NCBI GenBank assembly: GCA_003169845.1 | Contig: PNAG01000024.1 | Span: 59,157-99,826, forward strand | Direction of reading: 5' to 3' | DNA length: 40,670 bases | Source: Candidatus Dormiibacterota bacterium | GTDB taxonomy: Bacteria > Chloroflexota > Dormibacteria > Dormibacterales > Dormibacteraceae | Part shown: positions 15,868 to 24,357 of the stretch, one piece after another | Numbering within the stretch: the first letter of the stretch is position 1 | Layout: every line of letters starts with the position of its first letter | Position numbers and translations under genes: made by a program | Notes under the pieces: model-generated | What the model was told of the DNA's origin: nothing | The model's input: the letters and a program-made list of their open reading frames with translations, nothing else | Database searches by the model: none

Positions 15868-17190
15868 ATGACACGCGGGCTCGCACCACAGCCCCGACTG
15901 CTCTGGGCGGTCGGCATCGGCGCCGGCCTGATCGCGCTTGCGATCGTCTCACCGGTCCTGGGCTTTGTCGCCGTCGTCTATCACGCCGGCCTGGTCATCA
16001 TCGCCACGCGAGACCTGGCGCTTCTGCCCGGCCGCTCCGGCTACCGCGTCCGCCGGACAATGCCCGAGCCTTTCTCGCTCGGCGAGCGCGAGGACGTCAC
16101 CGTCGTGGTCGACAACCCGGCCGCGGCGGGATTGAACGCTCTTGTCGCCGATCACGCGCCCGCGGGCCTGAAGCCTCAGCCTCGAGAGCTCAGCGGCCGA
16201 TTCGATGCAGGCGGCCGGCTGCAGGTCGTGTACCAGACGACTTCGCCGCGACGCGGGGCCTATCCGTTTGGCCCAGTCGACCTGCAGGTCTGGCGCGACG
16301 AGGGCTGGTGGCGCAGGCAGGTCCGCCTCCAGCAACCCGACGAGGTGGCGGTGTTTCCCAACGTGGTCGCGATCAAGCGCATCCAGCTGACGCTGCGGCG
16401 AGGCCTGCGCGCGATGGCCGGCATGCGACGCGCCCGCCCGCCCGGCGCATCCACCGCATTCGCCGGGCTGCGCGACTACGTGCGCGGAGACGACATGCGC
16501 CGGGTGAGCTGGACCGCGACCGCCCGGCGCGACCATCCCGTCGTCGTGGAGGTCGAGGCGGAGCGCGGCCAGAACGTCATGATCGCGATCGATTGCGGCC
16601 GGCTCATGACGGCGCCGGCGGGGGAGCTCGACAAGCTCGACCATGCGGTCAACGCCGCCCTGATGCTCGCCTGGGTCGCTCACGCTTACGGAGATCGCGT
16701 CGGCCTGATGACGTTCGACGACCACGTCACTGGTTTCCTCAAGCCTGAGCGGGGCAGCTCGCAGATTCGCCGGCTGACCGAGGCGCTCTACTCCATCAGG
16801 TCACAGTCCGTCGAACCGGACTTCGGCCATGCGTTGACGCACCTGGCTCTGCGGCTGGGCCGCCGTTCGATGGTCGTGGTCTTGACGGACGTGCAGGACC
16901 CGGAGGCTTCGAAGGAGCTCGTCGCGCATTGCCTTCGACTCTCCGCCAAGCACCTCGTGCTGGTCGTGGCGATGTCCGACCCGGCCGTTCTGAGCGCCCG
17001 CGACTCCGCGATCGACACCTCGGCGCGCGCGTACGAATGGGCCGCCGCGGAACAGTTTGTGGCGAGCCGCCGCGAGAGCTTCGAATTGCTGCGGCGGGGC
17101 GGCGTGCTCGGCCTCGACGTCGTCGCCGGCAGCCTCAGCCCCGCTCTGGTCGAGCGCTATCTGGAGCTGAAAGAACGGGCTCTTCTCTAA
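15868..17190 (+). CDS. DUF58 (VWA-like) protein, MoxR partner
   Basis: A 440-residue protein with two N-terminal TM segments (about 10-45), a beta-rich part, the DUF58 signature [22 protein letters not shown] (about 198-219) and a von Willebrand A-like fold. The MIDAS DxSxS is replaced by IDCGRLM near residue 240, so metal coordination is probably lost or altered. Such proteins work with MoxR ATPases at the membrane. The start has no clear Shine-Dalgarno sequence. The stop TAA overlaps the convergent SpoIIM gene by four bases, so the two transcripts must be antisense at their ends. Confidence 0.88.
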   Translation: MTRGLAPQPRLLWAVGIGAGLIALAIVSPVLGFVAVVYHAGLVIIATRDLALLPGRSGYRVRRTMPEPFSLGEREDVTVVVDNPAAAGLNALVADHAPAGLKPQPRELSGRFDAGGRLQVVYQTTSPRRGAYPFGPVDLQVWRDEGWWRRQVRLQQPDEVAVFPNVVAIKRIQLTLRRGLRAMAGMRRARPPGASTAFAGLRDYVRGDDMRRVSWTATARRDHPVVVEVEAERGQNVMIAIDCGRLMTAPAGELDKLDHAVNAALMLAWVAHAYGDRVGLMTFDDHVTGFLKPERGSSQIRRLTEALYSIRSQSVEPDFGHALTHLALRLGRRSMVVVLTDVQDPEASKELVAHCLRLSAKHLVLVVAMSDPAVLSARDSAIDTSARAYEWAAAEQFVASRRESFELLRRGGVLGLDVVAGSLSPALVERYLELKERALL

Positions 17191-18167
17191 TTGATTGAAT
17201 GTGCGCCCTGCGCGCGCCCGGCCGGCCGCCCGCTGCGCAGCAAATACGAATAGAAGAGAAGTCCAGTCGTCAGGCCGATCGCCAGCTTGACCGGGAACGG
17301 CGCACCTGACGGTGAGATGTTGCCCTCGATCGTGCCCGCGACCACGTGCAGGGGTGCGAGGCCGAGCAGCAACGTGAAGGCCCGCGGTGCCGCCATGGCG
17401 AGCGCGTCGGACCGGCTGCGGTTGCCTGGAGAGATGAGCGCCCAGCCGAGCATCAGGCCGCCCGCCCCCTGCGCGATCACGATCGAGAGCTCGAGCACGC
17501 CGTGTCCGATTACGAAATCGAACAGGCCGCCACTCAATCCGTAAGCCTGGGTCAGCCCGAACAATCCGCCGAGGCTGATTCCGTTCGTGATCATCACCCA
17601 CATCACCGGCAGCCCGAAGAAGATGCCCAGCGCGAACGCCAGCATCGAGACCCAGATGTTGTTGATCATGATCAGCCCCCCGGCCACGACGCGGGTATCG
17701 GCCGGGATGTGGGTCCACAGCTGATGGTGATGAACCGAATCGATCAGCTGCGGGGACGCGATGGCATAAGCCGCGTCAGGGTTGGCCAGGACCACGAAAT
17801 AGCTCACGATCGCCGGCACGAACATCAGCGCTCCCGCGGCGAGCAGGTACGGCGCCGACTCCCGATACGTGCGCGGAAGGGTTTCCGTGTAGAAGGCGCG
17901 GATGCGTTTCCAGACCTCGCCACCGCGGCGGTAGACGGTGCCGTGACCGCGGGCGACCAGGCCGTTGAGGTAGCGATGGACGGGCTCGCCCGGCCAGTCG
18001 CGCTGAGCACGCGCCAGGTCTGCCGTGGCGCGCCTGTACAGGGCGGCCAGCGTCAGCACCTGCGCCGGCCCCAGACCGTTGAGGTTCCCGCCGCCGGCTC
18101 CGGCGATCAGGTTCTCGAGGCGGTTCCAGTCGTCGCGCCGCAGGGCCACGAAATCCTCCGCTCTCAA
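17187..18167 (-). CDS. Stage II sporulation protein M (SpoIIM/DUF95) family membrane protein
   Basis: A 326-residue protein with a cytoplasmic helical N-terminus (about 1-105), then about six TM segments with the family pattern [31 protein letters not shown] and [17 protein letters not shown]. In Bacillus SpoIIM acts in peptidoglycan-degrading complexes during engulfment, but homologues occur widely in non-sporulating bacteria next to RDD and MoxR-DUF58 genes. Nothing else here points to sporulation. TTG 18167 is the start by the conserved N-terminus, with GAGGTGAG about ten bases upstream. It diverges from the RDD gene across 36 bases. Confidence 0.88.
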   Translation of the reverse strand: MRAEDFVALRRDDWNRLENLIAGAGGGNLNGLGPAQVLTLAALYRRATADLARAQRDWPGEPVHRYLNGLVARGHGTVYRRGGEVWKRIRAFYTETLPRTYRESAPYLLAAGALMFVPAIVSYFVVLANPDAAYAIASPQLIDSVHHHQLWTHIPADTRVVAGGLIMINNIWVSMLAFALGIFFGLPVMWVMITNGISLGGLFGLTQAYGLSGGLFDFVIGHGVLELSIVIAQGAGGLMLGWALISPGNRSRSDALAMAAPRAFTLLLGLAPLHVVAGTIEGNISPSGAPFPVKLAIGLTTGLLFYSYLLRSGRPAGRAQGAHSIN

Positions 18168-18203
18168 TGCAGTTGACTCACCTCACGCCCAAAATTACCT
18201 GAC

Positions 18204-18959
18204 ATGCAACCGCTGCCGGACAGCGATCTCGTCGTCGCGACGCCTGAGCGGGTCTCTTTCGACTACCAGATCGCCGGCCTGGGAACTCGAGCCATCGCGC
18301 AGGTCCTCGATCTTCTGATCGTCGGCTTCATCCTCACGGCCGTTTATTTCGTCGCCATTGCCGTGTCCGTCGCCGGCTTGAGCATTGCCATTCTGTTTTT
18401 TGCGATCGGCGCCTTCGTCGTCATCTTCGGCTACTTCTGGCTGAGCGAATCGCTCTGGTCTGGGCAGACGGTGGGGAAGAAGGCGTTCCGGCTGCGGGCG
18501 GTGGGTGATCGAGGCGAGCCGCTCACGTTCGCGCAGGCAGGGATCCGCAACATCGTGCGGATCGTCGACTTTCTTCCTTACGCGTACGGCGTCGGGCTGA
18601 TCGTGCTGTTCGCCAACGGCAAGGGCAAGCGGCTCGGAGACCTGGCGGCGGGGACCATCGTGGTCAAGGACTCAGATCACGTCTGGCTCTGGCAGGTGCC
18701 AGGGGCACAGGGCCCGGCGCCGCCGCCGGTCGCGTACGCGCCGGCGTCGGCCGCGGAGCTCACGCTGCGCCGGCTCGAACCCGAGCTGCGCCGCTTTGTG
18801 ACCTCATACGCGAGGCGGCGGCCGGAGCTCTCGCTGCAGGTGAGGGTCCAGCTTGCGACCCAGGTGCAGTCGAGCCTGCGGACCGCGCTTCCCGACGTCT
18901 TCGCGGAGAGCGGGCCCCTCGCCGCCCTCGATCGGCTGGCCGATCTCGAACGCTCGTAG
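18204..18959 (+). CDS. RDD-family membrane protein
   Basis: A 251-residue protein. The RDD domain (about 15-155) has TM segments around 33-80 and 120-135, with the family residues in RAIAQVLDLLIVG and the GQTVGKKAFRLRAV loop, and ends at RLGDLAAGTIVV. It is followed by a proline-rich linker and a soluble helical tail of about 75 residues. RDD proteins commonly sit beside SpoIIM and MoxR-DUF58 genes; some have been linked to ion transport. No ribosome binding site precedes the ATG, and only 36 bases separate it from the divergent SpoIIM start, so its mRNA may be nearly leaderless. Confidence 0.85.
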   Translation: MQPLPDSDLVVATPERVSFDYQIAGLGTRAIAQVLDLLIVGFILTAVYFVAIAVSVAGLSIAILFFAIGAFVVIFGYFWLSESLWSGQTVGKKAFRLRAVGDRGEPLTFAQAGIRNIVRIVDFLPYAYGVGLIVLFANGKGKRLGDLAAGTIVVKDSDHVWLWQVPGAQGPAPPPVAYAPASAAELTLRRLEPELRRFVTSYARRRPELSLQVRVQLATQVQSSLRTALPDVFAESGPLAALDRLADLERS

Positions 18960-18978
18960 CCGGTGATGGTGGTTTAAG

Positions 18979-19014
18979 CCCCTCACCCTAGCCCTCTCCC
19001 CGAAGGGGAGAGGG
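18979..19014 (+). repeat. Dispersed palindromic repeat (CCCTCACCC...CCCTCTCCCC type)
   Basis: A CCCCTCACCC arm is followed by a perfect 10-bp hairpin, CCCTCTCCCC (18992-19001), GAA, GGGGAGAGGG (19005-19014). Palindromes of this wording are common between genes in many high-GC bacteria. Two weaker relatives occur at 30368-30393 and 38280-38310. It lies 20 bases after the RDD stop and could also end transcription, but A-rich, not T-rich, sequence follows. Confidence 0.65.
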
Positions 19015-19026
19015 AAAAGAACGGGA

Positions 19027-19054
19027 CGCCGCCCCGGGGGTAGTCAGGGCGGCG
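19027..19054 (+). other. Second hairpin in the RDD-radA gap
   Basis: CGCCGCCC (19027-19034) pairs perfectly with GGGCGGCG (19047-19054) across a 12-base loop. It follows the palindromic repeat directly. The rest of this 221-base gap (18960-19180) has a small GGGAG/CTCCC inverted repeat just before radA and an AT-rich patch (AAGTAATAAAACG near 19100) that might hold a promoter; nothing coding is seen. Confidence 0.4.
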
Positions 19055-19180
19055 CCTTCACGCTTCAAGGAGCCGGGGGGTCTACTTCCGTTCCTCTCAA
19101 GTAATAAAACGCCTGAGCCGGTAAAAGGCTACGCGCGCACTTGTAAATCCCTACCGTGGGTGGGAGAGTAATCCCTCCCC

Positions 19181-20596
19181 ATGGTCAAATCCACGATCAC
19201 CTTTGTCTGTACGGAATGCGGTGGCGAGAGCCTCCGCTGGTCCGGCCAGTGCCCGCACTGCAACGCCTGGAACACGCTTCAAGAGTTCCAGGTCCGCAAG
19301 GCGGCCGCGGGCAAACAGGCGTCGCAAGTCAAGCGGGCCGGCTCCGCAAAACCGGTCGCCCTGAGCGAGATCGCCAGCGAGGCCGCCCCGCGCCGGACGC
19401 TCGCGTGGGACGAGCTGAACCGCGTGCTCGGGGGCGGGATCGTGCCGGGCAGCCTGGTGCTGGTCGGCGGCGAGCCGGGCGTCGGCAAGTCGACCTTGCT
19501 GATGCACGCGGCCGCCCAGGTCGCACAGAGCGGCGATTCGGTGCTCTACGTGTCCGGCGAAGAGTCGGCCCAGCAGATCCGCATGCGCGCGCAGCGGCTG
19601 GGAGCCGTGGAAGCGGGCATCTTCCTCCTGGCCGAGAACGATCTCGACGTGATCTGCGATGCCATCTCGGCCGAGCCGCCCGCCCTGGTGATCATCGACT
19701 CGATCCAGACCGTGACGGATGCCGGCTTCGAGGGCAGCGCGGGCAGCGTGACCCAGGTCCGCGAGTCCGCCGCGCGCCTGATGCGGCTGGCGAAGGAGAT
19801 CGGGGTTCCGATCTTCCTGGTGGGACACGTGACGAAAGACGGCTCGATCGCCGGACCCAGGGTACTTGAGCATATCGTTGACACCGTGCTGTACCTGGAA
19901 GGCGACCGGAGGCAGGAGCTTCGCATCCTCCGCGCGATGAAAAACCGCTTCGGCTCGGCCGAGGAGATCGGCGTGTTCGCAATGGGCGAAACCGGCCTGG
20001 AGGAAGTGCCAGACCCGTCGGCCGCTCTGCTCGGTGCGGCGGCCACCTCATCGCCGGGCACCGCCATCGTGGCCGCCCTCGAGGGCACCAGGCCCCTGCT
20101 GGTCGAGATCCAGAGCCTCGTGAACAGCACAGAGAACAGCATGGTGAGAAGGATCGCGAACGGGATCGACGTCAACCGCCTCCACATGATCCTGGCGGTC
20201 CTGGAAAAGCGTCTCACCTACAAATTCGGTAAGTCGGACATCTTCGTCAGCGTCGCGGGCGGCATCCGGGTGACGGAGCCGGCCGCGGATCTCGGTCTTG
20301 CCCTGTCGATCGTCAGCAACCAGAACAACAGGCCATTGCCAGACGGCCTGGTTGTCATCGGTGAGCTGGGGTTGACGGGTGAGGTGCGCCGCGTCGGCCA
20401 GCTCGAACGCCGCCTCCAGGAGGCGGCTCGGCATGGACTCACGCGCGCTTTGATTCCGGCCGGCGCCAAAGCCGGTCGGCATTCCGGCCTCGAGGTCGTC
20501 GAGGTACGGACTCTGGCGGAGGCGGCCTCCGCCGCGTTTTCTACACCTATGAGGTCTGGCGCATTCATCGCAGGAGCCGAGGTATCGGTCTCTTGA
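19181..20596 (+). CDS. radA: DNA repair protein RadA (Sms)
   Basis: RadA is a RecA-like, DnaB-like motor that promotes branch migration during recombination. The 471 residues show the N-terminal C4 zinc finger (Cys10, Cys13, Cys24, Cys27), Walker A GGEPGVGKST (about 95-104), the RadA-specific KNRFG motif (about 254-258) and a C-terminal Lon-protease-like domain (IFVSVAGGIRVTEPAADLGLALS). ATG 19181 gives the standard N-terminus. GGGAG lies about 12 bases upstream, inside a small inverted repeat that might limit access to it. In Bacillus clpC-radA-disA are adjacent; here the MoxR module comes before radA and disA is missing. Confidence 0.96.
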   Translation: MVKSTITFVCTECGGESLRWSGQCPHCNAWNTLQEFQVRKAAAGKQASQVKRAGSAKPVALSEIASEAAPRRTLAWDELNRVLGGGIVPGSLVLVGGEPGVGKSTLLMHAAAQVAQSGDSVLYVSGEESAQQIRMRAQRLGAVEAGIFLLAENDLDVICDAISAEPPALVIIDSIQTVTDAGFEGSAGSVTQVRESAARLMRLAKEIGVPIFLVGHVTKDGSIAGPRVLEHIVDTVLYLEGDRRQELRILRAMKNRFGSAEEIGVFAMGETGLEEVPDPSAALLGAAATSSPGTAIVAALEGTRPLLVEIQSLVNSTENSMVRRIANGIDVNRLHMILAVLEKRLTYKFGKSDIFVSVAGGIRVTEPAADLGLALSIVSNQNNRPLPDGLVVIGELGLTGEVRRVGQLERRLQEAARHGLTRALIPAGAKAGRHSGLEVVEVRTLAEAASAAFSTPMRSGAFIAGAEVSVS

Positions 20597-20607
20597 GGAG
20601 GTAACCC

Positions 20608-21684
20608 GTGAAGCGTTCCGAGTTTCTCGCCCGGTGGTTAGGGGCGGGGCTCGGAGTGGTCGGTGGTTTTGCCCTCGGTTATTTCATGGTCCGCAGTGTG
20701 GGGAACCCGCACCCCGGATACATCATCATCGGGCTGACCACGCTGGAAGGATTGATCTTCGCCTACCTGGGCACGCCTTACGTGCTCGGCGGGTGGCGAA
20801 CGTTCAACTTCCGGCTGACGAGCACTCCGCTGCCCGACCTGTTGAGCGGTCTGCTCGGCATGGTCGTCGGCCTTGTCATCGCCGTTCTCATCGGTGTGTT
20901 CATTCGCGACCTTGTCGCCCCGTACGGGATCGCGCTTTCGTTCGTGCTCGCCCTCCTGCTCGCGGCGCAGGGCGCTTCGATCGGGCTCACGCGCCGCGCG
21001 GAGCTGGCCTCTCTATTCTTCGGTGGCGCGCGCGAGTCAGACGAACATCGCCTGAGCGCGGTGCTGCTCGATACGTCGGTCATCATCGACGGGCGCATCC
21101 AGGACATCGCCAAGACCGGTTTCGTGGACATGCCGCTGGTGATCCTCAGCTCGGTGCTGCGCGAGCTCCAGATGGTGGCGGATTCGGCGGACGCAACGCG
21201 CCGGCGACGGGGACGGCGTGGCCTGGACGTGTTGACCGAGATGCAGAAAGACACCTCGATCAACCTGCAGGTGACCGAAGACGAGACTGCGCCCGGCACA
21301 GAGATCGACGCGCACCTCGTGCGCACCGCAAAGCACAAGGGCTGGGCGATCATGACCAACGACTTCAACCTCAACCGCATCGCGCGGCTGGAAGGCGTCG
21401 GCGTGCTCAACCTCAACGAGCTGGCGCAGGCGATGCGACCGGTCGCGATCCCTGGCGAGGAGATCGTGGTGACGGTCGCCCGCGAGGGTAAGGAGGCGGG
21501 CCAGGGCGTCGGCAGCCTCGACGACGGCACCATGGTCGTGATCCAGAACGGCCGCCGCCTGCTCAACCAGACCATCACTGCCACCGTCACGTCGGTGATC
21601 CAGACCTCGGCCGGCCGGATGATCTTCGCCGAGCCGGCCGGACCGGACTCCCGGCCGCCGAATGGGAGAAAACGGCCCACTTGA
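20608..21684 (+). CDS. PIN/TRAM-domain membrane protein (YacL family)
   Basis: A 358-residue protein with four N-terminal TM segments (about 10-130), a PIN nuclease domain starting at AVLLDTSVIIDGR (acidic residues near 154 and 160, with more in DETAPGTEIDAHLV and MTNDFNLN), and a C-terminal TRAM domain (GEEIVVTVAREGKEAGQGVG). PIN-TRAM membrane proteins such as B. subtilis YacL sit in the same radA-ispD neighbourhood; an RNase role is expected but unproven. GTG 20608 is supported by GAGGAGGT five bases upstream. The stop overlaps ispD as TTGA. Confidence 0.9.
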   Translation: MKRSEFLARWLGAGLGVVGGFALGYFMVRSVGNPHPGYIIIGLTTLEGLIFAYLGTPYVLGGWRTFNFRLTSTPLPDLLSGLLGMVVGLVIAVLIGVFIRDLVAPYGIALSFVLALLLAAQGASIGLTRRAELASLFFGGARESDEHRLSAVLLDTSVIIDGRIQDIAKTGFVDMPLVILSSVLRELQMVADSADATRRRRGRRGLDVLTEMQKDTSINLQVTEDETAPGTEIDAHLVRTAKHKGWAIMTNDFNLNRIARLEGVGVLNLNELAQAMRPVAIPGEEIVVTVAREGKEAGQGVGSLDDGTMVVIQNGRRLLNQTITATVTSVIQTSAGRMIFAEPAGPDSRPPNGRKRPT

Positions 21685-22385
21685 CGACGGTAGGAGCCAT
21701 CGTTGCGGCCGCGGGCTCGGGCTCGCGGCTCGGGCGCGGCAGCAAGGCGCTGGTCCAGCTGAACGGCCGGACCACGCTCGCACGCGTGCTCGAGCTCTTC
21801 CTTGCCCTGGACGAGGTGGACAGGATCGTGGTCGTCGGTCCGCCCAGCCGGCTCGAGAACGCCGAGCGCGAGGTGCAATCGCTTCATCCGCGCAAGCCGG
21901 TGATCGTCAAGGCCGGCGGCGAGAGCCGGCAGGAGTCCGTCCGCGCGGGGCTGGCCGCGCTCGGTGAGTGCGACTTCGTCCTCGTGCACGACGCGGCGCG
22001 GCCGCTGGCGACCGCGACGCTCGTGCGCAGGGTGCTTGCCGCGGCGATGGAGTCAGGGGCGGCGTTCCCCGCGATCTCTCCTCGCGACGCGGTTAAGCGC
22101 GTCGAGGGCAACCGCCTGGTCGAGAGCCTCGACCGCACGCGTATCGTCCTGGCGCAGACGCCCCAGGCATTTGCTTACGAGCTCCTCGCCCGCGCTCACC
22201 GCGAGGCTGCCGACGCGGGGCTGGTCGGCGACGACGACGCGCAGCTGGTGGCCGCCACAGGCCATGCCGTGACAGTGGTCGAGGGTGAGCCGGCCAACAT
22301 CAAGCTCACGACCCCGGAGGACCTTGGCGTGGTGGAGGCGCTGATCAGGGAGCAGGAGGCCGCCGCCCATGCCGCCGCCGAATGA
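21681..22385 (+). CDS. ispD: 2-C-methyl-D-erythritol 4-phosphate cytidylyltransferase IspD
   Basis: IspD transfers CMP to methylerythritol 4-phosphate in the non-mevalonate isoprenoid pathway. The 234 residues contain the nucleotide-binding start IVAAAGSGSRLGRGSKALVQ, the GGESRQESVRAGLAAL segment, VHDAARPL and the TQTPQAF-like AQTPQAFAYELL. The TTG start overlaps the previous stop. The stop overlaps ispF (ATGA), so IspD and IspF are translationally coupled. ispE is not in the window. Confidence 0.95.
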   Translation: MTTVGAIVAAAGSGSRLGRGSKALVQLNGRTTLARVLELFLALDEVDRIVVVGPPSRLENAEREVQSLHPRKPVIVKAGGESRQESVRAGLAALGECDFVLVHDAARPLATATLVRRVLAAAMESGAAFPAISPRDAVKRVEGNRLVESLDRTRIVLAQTPQAFAYELLARAHREAADAGLVGDDDAQLVAATGHAVTVVEGEPANIKLTTPEDLGVVEALIREQEAAAHAAAE

Positions 22386-22885
22386 GGGTCGGCATCGGCT
22401 ATGACGTCCACCGCCTGAAGGCCGGCCGCGATCTCATCCTCGGCGGAGTGCCGATCGGTCACCCCGTGGGACTCGACGGCCATTCGGATGCGGACGTGCT
22501 CACGCACGCCGTGATCGACGCGCTGCTCGGCGCCGCAGGCCTCGGAGACATCGGAACTCTGTTCCCACCCACCGACCCGAAATACAAAGGCGCCTCGAGC
22601 CTTGGCTTGCTGTCGACGGCTGCCCAGGCGGTGCGCGCGGCCGGTTATCGAATCGGGAACGTCGACGCGACGGTGATTGCGGAGGAACCACGCCTGCACC
22701 CGCACCTGCATCAGATGCGGGACAACATCGGCAACTCGTTGAAGCTCGGGATCGACCGCGTCAGTGTCAAGGCCACGTCACCCGAAGGGCTCGGCGCGCT
22801 GGGCCGCAAGGATGGCATCGCGGCGCAGGCCATCGCGCTCATCGAGGCGGTTCACCGCCTCGACGATCAAACGGAAGAAACGTGA
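22382..22885 (+). CDS. ispF: 2-C-methyl-D-erythritol 2,4-cyclodiphosphate synthase IspF
   Basis: IspF cyclises CDP-methylerythritol 2-phosphate and releases CMP. The 167 residues have metal ligands Asp8 and His10 in GIGYDVH, the GHSDADVLTHAVIDALLGA motif, GDIGTLFPPTDPKYKGASS, and the C-terminal KATSPEGLGALGRKDGIAAQA. Length is normal. It lies between ispD and cysS with four-base overlaps on both sides (ATGA, GTGA). Confidence 0.96.
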   Translation: MRVGIGYDVHRLKAGRDLILGGVPIGHPVGLDGHSDADVLTHAVIDALLGAAGLGDIGTLFPPTDPKYKGASSLGLLSTAAQAVRAAGYRIGNVDATVIAEEPRLHPHLHQMRDNIGNSLKLGIDRVSVKATSPEGLGALGRKDGIAAQAIALIEAVHRLDDQTEET

Positions 22886-24357
22886 CGCTCAGGCTTCACA
22901 ACACGCTGACCGCCACCAAGGACGTATTCGAGCCGGTCGCAGCGGGCCAGGTCGGCATGTACACCTGCGGGCCGACGGTGTGGAACTATGCCCACGCCGG
23001 CAACCTGCGCGCCTTCCTCGTCTACGACCTGGTGCGGCGCCACCTGCAGGTCAGCGGCTATGACGTGACGCATGTGATGAACCTGACCGACATCGACGAC
23101 AGGATCCTCGACCAGGCGATGCACGCCGGCGTAACGATCGGCGACTACGTGAAGCCTTACGTCGCCGCGTTCTTCGAGGACATGGGAGCGCTACGCGCCC
23201 AGCCTGCGACGCACTATCCCCGCGCGACCGAGCACATTCCCGAAATGGTCGAGATGATCTCCGAGCTCATCGAAAACCAGCACGCATACATCGCCGACGG
23301 CGACGTGTACTTCCGGATCGCCAGCTTTCCCACCTACGGAGCTCTTTCGCACCTCGACCGCGCCGGCCTGCGCGCGGGTGCGCGCATTGCACAGGGGGGC
23401 CGCGGGCTGGGCTCCGCCGAGCCCGTGCCAGGGGGGGCGTCCTCCCGCATTCGACAAGACAAATATGACAAGGAGTCGGTCAGCGACTTCGCGCTATGGA
23501 AGAAGGCCCAGCCGGACGACGAGAAGCTGGGCGCGGCCTGGGACGCACCGTTCGGCCGCGGCCGGCCCGGCTGGCACATCGAATGCTCGGCGATGAGCAA
23601 GCGCTACCTCGGCGTGACGCTCGACATCCACGCCGGCGGCGTCGACCTGATGTTCCCGCACCACGAGAACGAGATCGCTCAATCGGAAGCCGCCAACCAC
23701 AAACAGTTCGCGCGCTTCTGGCTGCACTCGGAGCACCTCGCGGATGCAACCGGCGAAAAGATGTCGAAGAGCGCGGGCGGCTTCACTACTCTGAGAGACC
23801 TCACCGATGCCGGCCACGACCCGGTCGCAGTCCGCTTCTTCCTGCTGGCGAGCGCCCATTACCGGACGCGCTTGCGTCTGAGCACGGAATCGCTTCACGC
23901 CGCGGCCGAGCAGGTGCGGCGCCTGCGCGAGTTTGCGGATCGGGTGCAGCGATCGACGCCCTCGGATGTCGACGATGGCGATTTGCTGCGGCGGATCGGC
24001 GAGGTTCGCACCGGCTACCGCGAGGCGCTCGACGACGACCTCAACCTGCCGCAGGGCGTCGGCCTGGTGTTCGAGCTCGCCCGAGAAGCCAACGCCGCGA
24101 TGGACTCAGGACGCGTCGGCGAGCGCAGCCGGGATGCCCTGCTGCTGCTGGTCGACGATTTCGACGCGCACCTCGACATCGTCCGTTCGGAGGAGCCGGG
24201 CCTTGCGCAAGAGGTGGCACGGCTGATCGCCGAGCGCGAGGCGGCGCGTAAGGGCCGTGACTTTGGGCGGGCCGACCAGATTCGCGAGGAGCTTCGGGAG
24301 AAGGGGATCGCGCTGGAAGACTCAAAGGAAGGCGTGCGCTGGCGCCGCGTCCGATGA
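22882..24357 (+). CDS. cysS: Cysteinyl-tRNA synthetase
   Basis: Class Ia synthetase that charges tRNA-Cys. The 491 residues show a zinc ligand Cys29 in TCGPTVWNYAHAGN with the HIGH-type HAGN (38-41), GRGRPGWHIECSAMS, the HHENEIAQS motif, and KMSKS at about 293-297, then the DALR-like helical domain. GTG 22882 overlaps the ispF stop. Between the family's LRAGAR and DKYDKE positions there are 21 extra Gly/Ser/Pro-rich residues (see 23383-23456). The insert sits in a surface loop before the zinc/active-site region, so activity is probably kept. Confidence 0.95.
   Translation: MTLRLHNTLTATKDVFEPVAAGQVGMYTCGPTVWNYAHAGNLRAFLVYDLVRRHLQVSGYDVTHVMNLTDIDDRILDQAMHAGVTIGDYVKPYVAAFFEDMGALRAQPATHYPRATEHIPEMVEMISELIENQHAYIADGDVYFRIASFPTYGALSHLDRAGLRAGARIAQGGRGLGSAEPVPGGASSRIRQDKYDKESVSDFALWKKAQPDDEKLGAAWDAPFGRGRPGWHIECSAMSKRYLGVTLDIHAGGVDLMFPHHENEIAQSEAANHKQFARFWLHSEHLADATGEKMSKSAGGFTTLRDLTDAGHDPVAVRFFLLASAHYRTRLRLSTESLHAAAEQVRRLREFADRVQRSTPSDVDDGDLLRRIGEVRTGYREALDDDLNLPQGVGLVFELAREANAAMDSGRVGERSRDALLLLVDDFDAHLDIVRSEEPGLAQEVARLIAEREAARKGRDFGRADQIREELREKGIALEDSKEGVRWRRVR
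23383..23456 (+). repeat. 63-bp in-frame insertion in cysS with flanking direct repeats
   Basis: CGCATTGCACA (23383-23393) and CGCATTCGACA (23446-23456) match at 9 of 11 bases and are exactly 63 bases apart, which adds 21 codons in frame. The DNA between them carries an inverted repeat, CGGGCT...AGCCCG, inside a G-run-rich segment. Without it the protein reads straight from GARIAQ to DKYDKE, which matches the usual CysRS spacing. Confidence 0.6.

Noticed and set aside
17187..18167. SpoIIM gene as evidence of sporulation
   Set aside because: SpoIIM-family proteins are widespread in non-sporulating bacteria with MoxR-DUF58 genes; no other sporulation gene is present.
18168..18203. TTGACT at 18173 as part of an RDD promoter
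   Set aside because: The spacer to any -10-like sequence (AATTAC) is only about 14 bases.
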